Part shown: piece by piece, positions 7,810 through 16,883 of the stretch
How positions within the stretch are numbered: position 1 is the first letter of the stretch
Layout: the number at the start of each line of letters is the position of its first letter
From: Xanthomonas cassavae CFBP 4642
Lineage (GTDB): Bacteria > Pseudomonadota > Gammaproteobacteria > Xanthomonadales > Xanthomonadaceae
Direction: 5' to 3'
NCBI RefSeq assembly: GCF_000454545.1
Contig: NZ_CM002139.1
Coordinates: 1,170,835 to 1,234,834, forward strand
Length of the DNA stretch: 64,000 bases
Notes under the pieces: model-generated
The model's input: the letters and a program-made list of their open reading frames with translations, nothing else
Told to the model about the DNA's origin: nothing
The model's database searches: none
Program-made: the position numbers and the translations under genes

Positions 7810-8205
7810 ATGCTGAATCATGTGATGGTGGGTACCAACGATATCGCCCGCTCCAGGCAGTTCTACGACGCGGTGCTTGGCGGCGTCTTCGGTGCGCGTG
7901 CACCGATTGTCGACACTGCACGGTCCGGGCATCTGCGCCTGTTCTACCGGCACGCAGGCAGCACGTTCTGCGTCAGCCAACCGATCGACGATGCCCCCGC
8001 TACGAGCGGCAACGGCACCACGGTGGGCTTCAGCTGCGCATCGCCGCAGCAGGTACAGGCATTCCATGATGCGGCAGTGGCCGCGGGCGGCACGTCCATC
8101 GAAGATCCGCCGGGGCTGCGCGACAGCAGCATGGGGCCGACATGGCTGGCCTATGTGCGCGATCCGGATGGCAACAAGTTGTGCGCCATCCATCGCGAGG
8201 CTTGA
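7810..8205 (+). CDS. VOC-family glyoxalase/dioxygenase-like protein
   Basis: The 131-residue protein begins M-L-N-H-V-M-V-G-T-N-D, the usual first strand of a vicinal oxygen chelate module with a metal-ligand His, and ends Y-V-R-D-P-D-G-N-K-L-C-A-I, the typical last strand. It has one beta-alpha-beta-beta-beta pair set, so it should work as a dimer. The substrate is not predictable: members include glyoxalases, fosfomycin-resistance enzymes and dioxygenases. It follows the reductase gene in the same direction after about 130 bases and converges on the membrane protein at 8303. Confidence 0.8.
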   Translation: MLNHVMVGTNDIARSRQFYDAVLGGVFGARAPIVDTARSGHLRLFYRHAGSTFCVSQPIDDAPATSGNGTTVGFSCASPQQVQAFHDAAVAAGGTSIEDPPGLRDSSMGPTWLAYVRDPDGNKLCAIHREA

Positions 8206-8302
8206 AACGCCTGCCCGGCAGTGACTGCGCGATGCAGCACGTGGCCAGAGGCTGCGCCGCGTGTCTGTCGCCCGGCCACAACCACGTGCGCCAGCGAAGC
8301 GA

Positions 8303-8764
8303 TCACTCCTCGGCGGCGCTGCGCACGATCAACGCTGCCGCGCCCACTGAAATGGCGTCTTCCACTGCGCCGGTGCTGGTCTGGCCATAGCGTTCAATGG
8401 CGCGCATGCGCAGGTTGAAGGTGAGGTAGGCGGCACCGACCGCAGCGGTGGCGCCCAGCACGGCAGCAAGACCGCGCTGGTGTCGGGGGGCGAGGGCGGC
8501 GCCGGCAATCATGCCGGTGGCAACACGCGCGATCATGCCCGGCAACACGATACGGTCGGGCGCGGTCTTCATCTTGTCGCCGGCGATTTCGCCGCTGGCC
8601 AATGCGAGCATGCCGGCCGATGCCAGCGGATTGGCGAGCAGGCGGGGGGCGCCATTGTCGCGTGGGAGCTTGCCGCTGCGCGCGGCGTTGGTCACCGCAG
8701 CAAGCGGGGTCATCGAGCGCATGCCGGCGACCGCGCCCATCAGAATGGAATGAATCAAAGCCAT
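8303..8764 (-). CDS. DUF4126-type small membrane protein
   Basis: The 153-residue product starts at 8764 with an AGAGGTG upstream. It begins M-A-L-I-H-S-I-L-M-G-A-V-A-G-M-R-S-M-T-P, a glycine-rich first helix with the conserved R-S-x-T-P typical of DUF4126-like proteins, and has three or four hydrophobic stretches rich in Ala and Gly. Function unknown. A longer open frame upstream to 8959 lacks start support. Confidence 0.7.
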   Translation of the reverse strand: MALIHSILMGAVAGMRSMTPLAAVTNAARSGKLPRDNGAPRLLANPLASAGMLALASGEIAGDKMKTAPDRIVLPGMIARVATGMIAGAALAPRHQRGLAAVLGATAAVGAAYLTFNLRMRAIERYGQTSTGAVEDAISVGAAALIVRSAAEE

Positions 8765-9068
8765 AAGCACCTCTGCACCTACCGCGAGACCGCAGGCGGG
8801 ATGCGCTGCGTGCCGGCACGATGATCGATGCCGCAGCCTAGGAGGTGGCATGTGTGGGCCTTGGCAAGATGTGGTGGAAGCCGTGTGCCGAGACCGCAGA
8901 GCCTGGCGCTGATGACGCGCCACCAGGGTGCCTGGCAGCGCGTCGCATGGCGGAAGCACTACGCTGCAATTGTCGGGACGGCCATGCCTTACGGTTGCGG
9001 CGACAACGACAAGGTAGCTACGAACCAGCTATGCACCGAAGCCTGGGACGATCCCCCCCGATTCCCGA

Positions 9069-9992
9069 TTAACGCACTGCGAGCCTGCCAGAGCGCCATG
9101 CCTTCCAGGCGACCGCCAGGCCCACTGCAAGGCAGACCAATGCTGCAGGCAGCGACGCCTCGGGGCCGAACACACCGCCGGTCAGTACGTCGGCCATGGC
9201 CGTGTTCGGCGTGCTGCGGGCGATGGCCTGGTCCGGCGCGATGCCCGAGACGGCGGCACCGAACAGATAGCCCTGGGTGAAGTTCCAGGCGATATGCGCC
9301 CCGATCGACACCCACACGCGGCCGGTGAGCGCGTAGAACGCACCGAGCATGACGCCGGCTTCCAGGGCAATGCAGATCGCGGCAACGACGGTGGCATTCG
9401 GGTTGCCCAGATGGCTGAGCCCGAACACCGCAGAGGACACCGCAACGGCGGTCCAGGGGCCGAATGCGCGCCATAGCAGGCGCAGGATCGCTGCGCGCAT
9501 CATCAGTTCCTCCACGACGCCGGCCTGCAATGCCTTGCGCAGCGGCGTCCATGCCGATGCCGGGCCGATTGGCTGGATATCGTAAAGACCGAACAGCGCC
9601 ATGATGCCCATGACGGCGGAAAACATCGCCGCACCGGCCAGCAGGCCGATCCCCAGCTGCGGCAGCATCGGGCGCATTGCGATCTCCGAGGGCTTGCGCT
9701 GTTCGGCCAGGCGAACGGCCAGCGCATAGATGCCCAGCGCCAGCAGTGCGCCGACCACGCTGACAACGAATTGCACAGGCTCGTTGCTTTTCGGCCAGAG
9801 GCTGCCGAAAAACCGGCTAAACACGCCGGTAGGGATGGCGACCAAAAAGAACAACACTAGGGCCCAGGCGGAGGCGCGCAGCCAGCGCAGGCGGCCGGGA
9901 CGCAGGATGCCGTGCTCGCCCAGCACAATGGACTGGGGCGCATGCGTGGCAGGCGCGGCGATGCGGGGTGCTGATTGCGTCATTGCATGCAT
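9069..9992 (-). CDS. CPBP-family intramembrane glutamic protease
   Basis: The 307-residue multi-spanning protein has the three family motifs in order: E-E-L-M-M-R (the E-E-x-x-x-R with catalytic Glu), F-G-L-S-H (F-x-x-x-H), and H-I-A-W-N in the last conserved helix. Members (Rce1/Abi type) cleave peptides in the membrane; bacterial ones are linked to bacteriocin self-immunity or processing. The ATG at 9992 has AAGGAA upstream. Its start lies only 25 bases after the stop of the MarR gene on the same strand, so the two form an operon and the regulator probably controls this protease. Confidence 0.82.
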   Translation of the reverse strand: MHAMTQSAPRIAAPATHAPQSIVLGEHGILRPGRLRWLRASAWALVLFFLVAIPTGVFSRFFGSLWPKSNEPVQFVVSVVGALLALGIYALAVRLAEQRKPSEIAMRPMLPQLGIGLLAGAAMFSAVMGIMALFGLYDIQPIGPASAWTPLRKALQAGVVEELMMRAAILRLLWRAFGPWTAVAVSSAVFGLSHLGNPNATVVAAICIALEAGVMLGAFYALTGRVWVSIGAHIAWNFTQGYLFGAAVSGIAPDQAIARSTPNTAMADVLTGGVFGPEASLPAALVCLAVGLAVAWKAWRSGRLAVR

Positions 9993-10017
9993 GTGCGATT
10001 CCTTGTGGAGACAGCGG

Positions 10018-10503
10018 TCATGGCGCGGAGGTGCGGGGGGCTACAGCAGTGGCTGCGGTGATGCGGGTTGCGAACGAGCGCCGGTGCAACGCGTCGATCG
10101 CTTCGACAAGGACGGTCGACAGCGGCACCGACAGTTCGGCATCGAGTTGTGCCGCCGCCGCATTGGTTGCCGTCCATTGCTGCTCCAGGGCGGGAACCAG
10201 GCGCCGGGTCCTGGCGGTGAGGACGACGATGCGTTCGCGCGCATCGGCACCGGGTTTGAGTACGACCAGGCGTTGTTTGACCATCTGCGCGACGGTCTGG
10301 CTGGCGGCGGAGTGGGTGATGCCGATCTGCTGCGCCAGCATCTTGATCGACGCAGGGCCCAGCCGCATCAGCACGCGCAACACCGGCGTGTAACGCGGCC
10401 GCCAGGGAAGCCCCGAGGCCGCGTAGACCGCTTCGAGATCGCCGTCCAACAGCTCGATCAAGTGCCGGACCAGGGTGCCCAATGTGGGAGTAGGTGTGCT
10501 CAT
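10018..10503 (-). CDS. MarR-family transcriptional regulator
   Basis: The 161-residue protein has the MarR winged-helix layout: a helical dimerisation part, then P-A-S-I-K-M-L-A-Q-Q-I-G-I-T-H-S-A-A-S-Q-T-V as the recognition helix-turn-helix and D-A-R-E-R-I-V-V-L-T as the wing. The start at 10503 lies at the edge of a 13-bp perfect palindrome, which suggests autoregulation; an in-frame ATG at 10539 at the far edge is the alternative. It is the first gene of an operon with the CPBP protease. The ligand is unknown. Confidence 0.85.
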   Translation of the reverse strand: MSTPTPTLGTLVRHLIELLDGDLEAVYAASGLPWRPRYTPVLRVLMRLGPASIKMLAQQIGITHSAASQTVAQMVKQRLVVLKPGADARERIVVLTARTRRLVPALEQQWTATNAAAAQLDAELSVPLSTVLVEAIDALHRRSFATRITAATAVAPRTSAP

Positions 10504-10540
10504 GGCGCAAATATATAAGCGCTGTTGTATTTGCGCCATG
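10501..10540. promoter_or_regulatory. 13-bp inverted repeat, likely MarR operator
   Basis: Bases 10501-10513 and 10528-10540 form a perfect 13-bp inverted repeat with a 14-base spacer, and the arms contain GCGCAAATA. The repeat covers the start codon of the MarR gene and an AT-rich centre. MarR proteins usually bind such palindromes in their own promoter, so autorepression is likely. No protein-DNA evidence is available. Confidence 0.65.
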
Positions 10541-10856
10541 GGTCAGAAGTCGGGGGCATTTGGCGACCGGTCCGGGGCAATTACTCGGTGACCCATGGCA
10601 GCGACGACCACCGCCTGCGCAGCTGCGACTGGAACGGCCGTGCCGGCCGCCCGATGTTGGCCGGTTCGAGTGGGTAGTAGGTTCGTGGCAGCAGACGACC
10701 AGTTCCCGGCGCACTGCTTGCTGCGAAGCTGGAACGATGATGGCAGGCGCGGCAGGGCCGCAAATACCGGCCACTGCTGCACGTTGCATCGGTCCATCGC
10801 GGCTGGCTGTGGTGTCCTGAGCTTGTTCAACGTTGCGCGAAGGACGCTTGATGCCG
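10541..10856. other. intergenic region between the MarR gene and truncated esterase
   Basis: Roughly 315 bases with no credible gene. It should hold the MarR promoter on the minus strand and the lost 3' part of the esterase gene. No hairpin terminator stands out. Confidence 0.35.
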
Positions 10857-11576
10857 TCAAGGGCGGTGCGGAGCGATCACCTGCCGCGCTTTGATCGCCG
10901 GCTCAACGGCCCTCGCGGTGCGCAGGCGCGATCCCCAGCACTGGGTGCCGAGCAGGCCGCCATACGAATGGCCCAGGAACAGGCGGCGTTGCGCGTCTGT
11001 CCGGTAGCGCCGCGCGATGAAGGGCAGCGCTTGATCGCGTAGGTAGGCGATATAAGCCGCACTCCTGCCCTGCGTTGCCACCGGAGCCGCATTGGCGCCC
11101 TCTTCCGGGGTGGGGGTGTAGTCGCGACGCCGGCTCGGCATCGGCTCGTCGCCGACGGCATAGGACAGGCCGACCAGGATGAAGTCTTCGATGGCCGGGC
11201 CTTCGCCGTTCAAGCGGCGCGCGATCTGCTTCACCAACGGGAAGGCGTAGTCGGCGTCGGTGACATACACCACCGGATAGCGGCGTTGCGGGTGGTTGGC
11301 GTAACCGCGTGGCAGGGCAACGAACACTTGATACCCGCGGCCGGAGACCGGGTCGGGCACGTCCCACACCTCGGTGTCCTGCATTTCATAGGGCATGCCA
11401 TTGCCGCGTTGGGCGCCGGATGTCGCCGTGGGCGTGTCGGCGGCCGGCGCCTTCGCCGTCGGCTGCATGGACATGCTGGGCTGCGGTGCATCGGGTGCGC
11501 GGTGGCAGCCGGCGCACAGCACCGCCATGCCCGCGACGATGCAGAATCGCCACCACCAGTATCTGCCTGCACTCAT
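10857..11576 (-). pseudogene. alpha/beta-hydrolase esterase lipoprotein, truncated
   Basis: The product starts with a signal peptide and lipobox L-C-A-G-C, then a linker and an esterase-D/IroE-like fold: P-V-V-Y-V-T-D-A-D near the oxyanion strand and F-L-G-H-S-Y-G-G with the nucleophile Ser. After G-L-L-G-T-Q the sequence turns into an Arg-rich tail and stops, at about 239 residues. The part that normally carries the acid and the His is missing, so the enzyme is probably inactive. A frameshift or deletion shortly after codon 200 is the likely cause. The start at 11576 is chosen for the signal peptide. Confidence 0.6.
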
Positions 11577-11685
11577 ACGGTCATGCCCGGTGCCGACGTG
11601 GTCATCCAACTGCATTGCCCGCGTCCACTGTGCCGGATTGCGTGGGCCGCCACCCGCCCAGCCCCAAGGCACTGGCCTGCCGCAC

Positions 11686-12677
11686 TCACAGAAGGCCCTT
11701 GGCCTTGGCGTCCTTGAGCCATTGCGGGAACTCCTCCATCAGCAGGTCGTAGAGCCTTTCCTCGGGCACCTGATCCAGGCGATCGAGGGCAAAGAAATTA
11801 CAGTTGTCGACGACACGCCCGCCCACATCGTCCAGTTTCTCCAGGATGCCGTATCCGCGGCGGCCCAATCCGACAAACTGCCAGAAGATCGGCAGGTTTG
11901 CCGCCCCGATCATCAGCCTGGTGATCTCGCGGTCCTGATGCACGCCACCGTCGCTGATAAAAAGAATGTAGACCGGTGTCCGGTCGCCGCTCTTCTTGTA
12001 GTAGTCGACGACCATGCGCATGGCCTTGGGTTCGTCGTTGATCCGCATGCCCACCGGCCACTTCTTCCAGCCACCGGCATCGCGTTCGACAAAGCCCGAG
12101 ACGTTTTGCAAAGACACCGCAGACAACTGCGTCGGCGAGGCTCCGAATGCCCAGCAATCCAGCGCGCCATCGTCGTCGAAGTGCACGGCAAGCGGAATCA
12201 GCCGATTGATCACTTCCTTGACATGACCGCGGCTGTACTGCGAATTCATCGATCCGGAAGCATCCAGCGCCAGCCCGACACGTGCCTTGACGTGCAGCAG
12301 CCGCACCTTCTCCAGGCTGACCTGGGCCTTCTTGGCGAGGTTCACCAACTGCGGCGCGGCACTGGCCAGACGCTTTTCCAGCGAGACCTTCGTATCGGGC
12401 ACGGCAGCAGGTGGCGGTGGCGGCGGCGATGGGGCGTCGGTGACTTCACCGCCGAAGTGGACCACCAGGGCATCCAGGCCGGCGTTGAGGCCTTGCAGGT
12501 TGGCGACGATGCGCCGCTCGCCCTTGCTGCGGTAGATGTGGCCACCATGATGGCCTTTTCGGCAGCGAAGCACACATAGTCGATGGTGGGCTGCGTGCGG
12601 ATCTTGATGGACAGCGTGCACTCACGCTCCTGGATCAGGCTGGACAGCGGGACGCGTTGGCCCTGTGACAGTTGCAT
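11686..12677 (-). pseudogene. TerD/TerF-like vWA-domain protein, deleted and frameshifted
   Basis: The N-terminus at 12677 (M-Q-L-S-Q-G-Q-R-V-P-L, RBS AGGAAT) is that of a TerD domain. After Y-V-C-F-A-A it jumps directly to E-K-A-I-M-V-A, which belongs near the end of a TerD domain, so roughly 100 residues seem deleted. One base is then missing near 12550 and the reading continues in another frame as I-Y-R-S-K-G-E-R-R. That frame holds an intact-looking vWA domain: D-A-S-G-S-M (MIDAS), F-I-S-D-G-G, I-F-W-Q-F-V-G-L-G and the TerF-like ending L-Y-D-L-L-M-E-E-F-P-Q-W. Family members belong to tellurium-resistance/stress modules. The complete protein cannot be made from this copy. Confidence 0.7.
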
Positions 12678-12811
12678 CTCAATTCCTGTGAGGACGATCG
12701 GTGCGTGAGCGTACAAGGCTGCCGGTCGCACAGCCACAGACGCAGTGCGCCTGCATACATGAGTGCAGGCGCACCGGCGCGTGGGCTCCTGTCGGGCGCT
12801 GCAGTGGGCGA

Positions 12812-13471
12812 TCAGGTTCCCGGAAATACGTCGAGACGTTCCAGCGCCGGCGCGCGCGCCATATCGTTCGGATTGGTGCCGGGCACATCCTGCGGAACCG
12901 CCATGCCGCGGCTGCGATAGAACTCGGTCCAGTACGGCGAGATGGCGCCTGTCTGCAGGTTCTTGAAGTTCATCGGCTGCAGGGCAAAGACCTGGTGAGC
13001 GCGAAACGCGCGTTCGATGAAGTCCGAGCAATAGTAGCTGTTCTCGTTCGGGACATAGGTATCGTTGTAGGGCTTGCCCAACATGCTGCGCGCCTGGACG
13101 ATGGCATCGGCAATGGCAGGGCGATGCGCGGGCGTGAGCCGGTACACCACGATCTGCCGGTGCTTGGCAATGGCTTGCTCGACGAACTCACGCAATGGCT
13201 GTTGCCGCGAGCCCTTCTCGTCGGCATGCAGCACCACCTGCGTACGCCCGGTGTGGGCGAGCAATGCAACATGGTCGAAGCTGGGAGCGCCCTGCCTGGC
13301 GGTCGCATCATCGATGGCGCCGCTCAGCCCGGTGCGGGCCGCAGTGACGAACAGCAGGTCGCCATCCTGGACACGCAAGGCACGTGCCGATGCCGGCAGG
13401 AGTGCAACGAAGGCGATGAGCAGCAAGGCAAGACGCACGGCACGAACCTGAGGAAGCAGCAAGACCTGCAT
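12812..13471 (-). CDS. YiiX/YebB-like NlpC/P60 cysteine hydrolase
   Basis: The 219-residue protein has an N-terminal signal segment (about 1-32), then G-D-L-L-F-V-T, F-D-H-V-A-L-L with the conserved His, and Y-Y-C-S-D-F-I with the catalytic Cys. The His-before-Cys order is that of the permuted papain-like (YiiX/YebB) branch of NlpC/P60 proteins. It is likely exported and acts on cell-wall peptides or lipid-linked amides; the exact substrate is unknown. The start at 13471 is set by the signal peptide, since no strong RBS is visible. It lies upstream of the broken TerD/vWA gene in the same direction. Confidence 0.75.
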   Translation of the reverse strand: MQVLLLPQVRAVRLALLLIAFVALLPASARALRVQDGDLLFVTAARTGLSGAIDDATARQGAPSFDHVALLAHTGRTQVVLHADEKGSRQQPLREFVEQAIAKHRQIVVYRLTPAHRPAIADAIVQARSMLGKPYNDTYVPNENSYYCSDFIERAFRAHQVFALQPMNFKNLQTGAISPYWTEFYRSRGMAVPQDVPGTNPNDMARAPALERLDVFPGT

Positions 13472-13669
13472 TATCGCCGGGATCGGCGTCGGCCGCGCCG
13501 CTGCGCAGGTGCGGCCGCTGCGGAAATGTGGGTGAGGCGTCCATCGAAAGGTTGTTGAGCGGCGTGCGGTAGGTTCTGGTGAGAGTGGCAGCAGCGCTAG
13601 ACTGCGCAGGCCAGCGGGCGTCGCCGCCGCCATCGCGTCGCGGCAATTCTTTTCCGTCTGGAGGTGTGC

Positions 13670-14008
13670 ATGCGTGTGTCGTTCTCTGCGTTATCGCCGA
13701 TGGGCAGGCTGTTTGCGGCCGCTGCGCTCATCGAGGGCATCACCTGGGCCGGGCTGTTGCTTGGCATGTTTCTCAAGTACGGCACGCAGACCACGGAGGC
13801 CGTGGTGTGGTTGTTCGGTCGCGCGCACGGGGCGGCGTTTGTGTTCTACGTGGCGGTCAGCGTGCTCGCCGCGTTGCGGCTGCGCTGGCCGTGGTGGGCG
13901 TGGGCAGTGAGTCTGCTGGCGGCGCTGCCGCCACTGGTGACGGTGCCGCTGGAGCTGTGGTTCCGACGGATCGGCTTGCTGGGCCAGCAGCGCGCTACCA
14001 CGCGCTGA
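13670..14008 (+). CDS. DUF3817 small membrane protein
   Basis: The 112-residue protein has three hydrophobic helices and a typical DUF3817 pattern: the first helix with A-A-L-I-E-G-I-T-W, then G-R-A-H-G-A-A-F-V-F-Y, and a last helix ending P-L-E-L-W-F-R-R. The ATG at 13670 has TGGAGG five bases upstream; the in-frame GTG at 13664 overlaps that RBS and is rejected. Function unknown. Confidence 0.78.
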   Translation: MRVSFSALSPMGRLFAAAALIEGITWAGLLLGMFLKYGTQTTEAVVWLFGRAHGAAFVFYVAVSVLAALRLRWPWWAWAVSLLAALPPLVTVPLELWFRRIGLLGQQRATTR

Positions 14009-14384
14009 CCGACGGCATTGACCGACGGCGTACCGCACAGCGTGCAGCTGCGGTGCTGTCCCTCGCAGATAAAGGCCATTCCGCAGGCAGCGTCTGGCCT
14101 GCGCAAGTATGCAGAGTGCACGTGGTGGCGGTGCATGGAGCTTGAGGCGTTAACCGCAGTGTGCAGACGCCCGCATGCTTTCGCGATGCTGTGTTGCAAG
14201 GTTTGCGGTCTGCGGGTAAGGCATCGCGGCCAGAACCGCTCCTACGGCCCCGGAGAGTTCTGCAGGTTGTAGGAACGATGTGCGCGCACAGTGGAGATAG
14301 GTCGTGCCCATGACAGCGGCTGTGCGACGGAGCAGGCCAGCTGCATCGCCGCATTGTCTGTACCCCCGGTTCAACGACGCGATA
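14009..14384. other. intergenic, convergent genes
   Basis: Nothing coding is supported. It holds half-palindromic sequence with GCTCCTACGG near 14240-14260, related to the GTAGGAGCG repeats elsewhere in the window. Confidence 0.4.
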
Positions 14385-14413
14385 GCGGCACCGTCGATGG
14401 TCGACGGTGCCGC
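14385..14413 (-). terminator. perfect 13-bp hairpin after the DPP4 gene
   Basis: Bases 14385-14397 pair perfectly with 14401-14413 around a 3-base loop. It begins 12 bases beyond the stop of the minus-strand DPP4 reading frame and is the likely terminator, though no long T-run follows. Confidence 0.65.
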
Positions 14414-14425
14414 TTCCAGCGCCGC

Positions 14426-16726
14426 CTACTTCTCCGGCATCGGCTTCATCTGGTACTGCGCCGGCGGGGTGGCGCCGAGCACGTGCTGCACGAAGTAATC
14501 CCAACGGCGGCGGGCGACATAGGGCGTCAGATCGCCGTAGCCATGCTTGGCGTTGGGCAGCATCAGCATGTCGAAGTCCTTGTTGGCCTTGATCAGCGCA
14601 TCGGCCACCAGCAGGGTGAGGTAGGGCGGCACGTTGTCGTCGAGCGTGCCGTGTACCAGCATCAACCGGCCCTTGAGCTTGCTGGCGTGGTTGGCGTTGG
14701 CCTGATCGTCGTAGTTGGACGTGCCGTCGGTGTTGACGATGTGCTCGCCGTGATACTTCTCGGCCCAGTCGTCCTCGTAGCCGCGGTTGTCGTGGTTGCC
14801 GCTTTCCGACCAGGCCACCTTGAACAGATCGGGGTAACGCAGCATCGCGGCGGTGGAGGCGTTACCGCCGCCCGAATGGCCCCAGATGCCGACGCGGCTG
14901 GTGTCGAACCATGGGTAGCGCTGGCCGAGTTCCTTCACCGCCGCCACCTGGTCGGGCAAGGTGTTGTCGCCCATGTTGGCGTATCAGGTGTCGTGGAAGG
15001 TCTTGGAGCGCCACGGCGTGCCCATGCCGTCGATGGCGATCACGATGAAGCCCAGTTCGGCCAGCGACTGGTTGTCGCCATGGCCGGCGAAGAAGCTGCG
15101 CCCGCGGACCGAGCCGGTCTGCGGGCCGGGATAGACGTAATCGATGACCGGGTACTTGCGCGCCGGGTCGAAGTTGCTGGGCTTGAACATCAGGCCATAC
15201 AGCGTGGTCTTGCCATCGCGTGCCTTGACCGTGATCGGCTCCGGCGGCACCCAGCCGGCCGCCTTGAGGCGGCTGATGTCGGCAGTGGCAATGGTGCTGA
15301 CCGTGCGTCCGTCGCCGGCATCGCGCAGCAGCGTGACCGGTGGCGTGATCGAGGTGGAATAGGTATCGACAAAGCGGGCGCCATCGGGCGCCAGCGCGAT
15401 GCTGTGATCGGCGACTTCTGGCGTGAGCAGCACCGGCTCACCACCGTCCAGGTTCACCTTCCACAGCTGCTGGTAATACGGGTCCACGCCCGGGCTGCGG
15501 CCGACGCCGACGAACCAGGCAGTGCGCGTCACCGGGTCCACGCGCAGCAGTTCGGTGACGTTGCCCTCGCCGGTGGTGATCGCGCGCTTGGGCTTGCCGG
15601 TGGCCAGGTCGTAGAGATACAGCTGGCCCCAATCGCTGCGCTCGGAGAACCACACCGCCTCGTTGCTGCCGGGCAGATACGCCCAGTTCGCGGCGACCTG
15701 GCCGCTTTCGTAATAGGTCTTGGCGGTTTCGTCGAAGGCGGTGCGCACTTCGCCGGTGGCGACATCGGCAATGCGCAACCAGGCCTGCTTGTGGAAACGC
15801 GAGGTGGAGACGAAGGCCAGTGTCTTGCCGTCCGGCGCCCACTTCACATCGTCCCACAGGCCCGGCGAGCAGCTGACGTCATCGCACAGGGTGGAGCGGT
15901 GCTGGTCGGGCGGCAGTTTGAGCCGCAACACGCTGCGCGTGGGCACATCGACGATGACGCGCTCGATCATGGTCACATCCTTGTCGCCGGCCAGCGGGTA
16001 TTTCCACGACTGCAGTTCCGGGTGCCCGAGCTTGGTGCTGACCAGGTACATGTCGCCGGTCTTGCGCTGGTCCTGCTGGAAGGTGGCGATCTTGCGCGAA
16101 TCCGGCGACCACGCAACGATGGCGTTGTCGGTGGCGTAGCCGAAGTTTTCCACGCCATCGTGGGTGAGCTGGGCTTCCTGGCCGCTGGCCACATCGCGGA
16201 CCCACAGGTTCCAGTTGCGGATGAACGCTTCGCGGCGCGTGTCCGGCGACAGCACGCCCGGTTCGGGTTGGTCTTTTGCGTAGAGTTTGCTGCAGCGTGC
16301 CCGCGTGTCGCAGACCACTGCGGTGTCGCGCACGCTGAGGCGATAGCGGCCATCGGCAGTGCGTTTGACCACCGGCGCGAAGGTGTCGGCCTTGAGCGGT
16401 TTGTCGCCGGTCTTCAACAGTGTGTTGAGCGAGGCGACCAGCGCCGCCTGCTTGAAGATCGGCGCGCTCCTGCCAGTGGCAGTATCCAGCTGCAGCAGGT
16501 GATTGCCCTTGGCATCGTGATCGACATAGACCACATGGGTGGCATCCAGCCAGTCGATGCGGGTGACGGCATGATCCACCAGCGGTTGCGCAAGATAGCC
16601 GACCAGGCGTTCTGCACGCGCATAGTCGGCCTCGCCGACGCTGGGTGCCTGCGCACTGGCGATACACGGCAGGGCGGCCAGGGCGATGGCGGCAAGCAGG
16701 CGGCGCATCGGCAATGGGGTGGGCAT
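14426..16726 (-). pseudogene. dipeptidyl peptidase IV (S9), broken by a stop codon
   Basis: The complete frame would encode about 766 residues: signal peptide (M-P-T-P-L-P-M-R-R-L-L), beta-propeller, then catalytic domain. Codon 581 is TGA, between F-H-D-T and Y-A-N-M-G-D-N. The family has Trp (TGG) here, so one base change explains the stop. The two halves are in the same frame. The Ser (G-H-S-G-G-G, about residue 618), Asp (G-T-L-D-D-N) and His (A-K-H-G-Y-G) all lie beyond the stop, so the translated part has no active site. The start at 16726 has GGAGAG upstream. Intact relatives are periplasmic or secreted and cut X-Pro dipeptides. Confidence 0.88.
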
Positions 16727-16883
16727 GTAGCACTCTCCGGGAGGAAGGACGCGCGCAAACCGCAGTCGGCGCAACCGCCCGATGCTAGCGGCCGTGCGGC
16801 ATCGGGCGCCTCTGCCAGAAGTCGTGCCCACGGCTGCAGCCGGCGTCGGCCGCGCCGGCTGCCTGTCAGGCAGGAGCGTGCGC

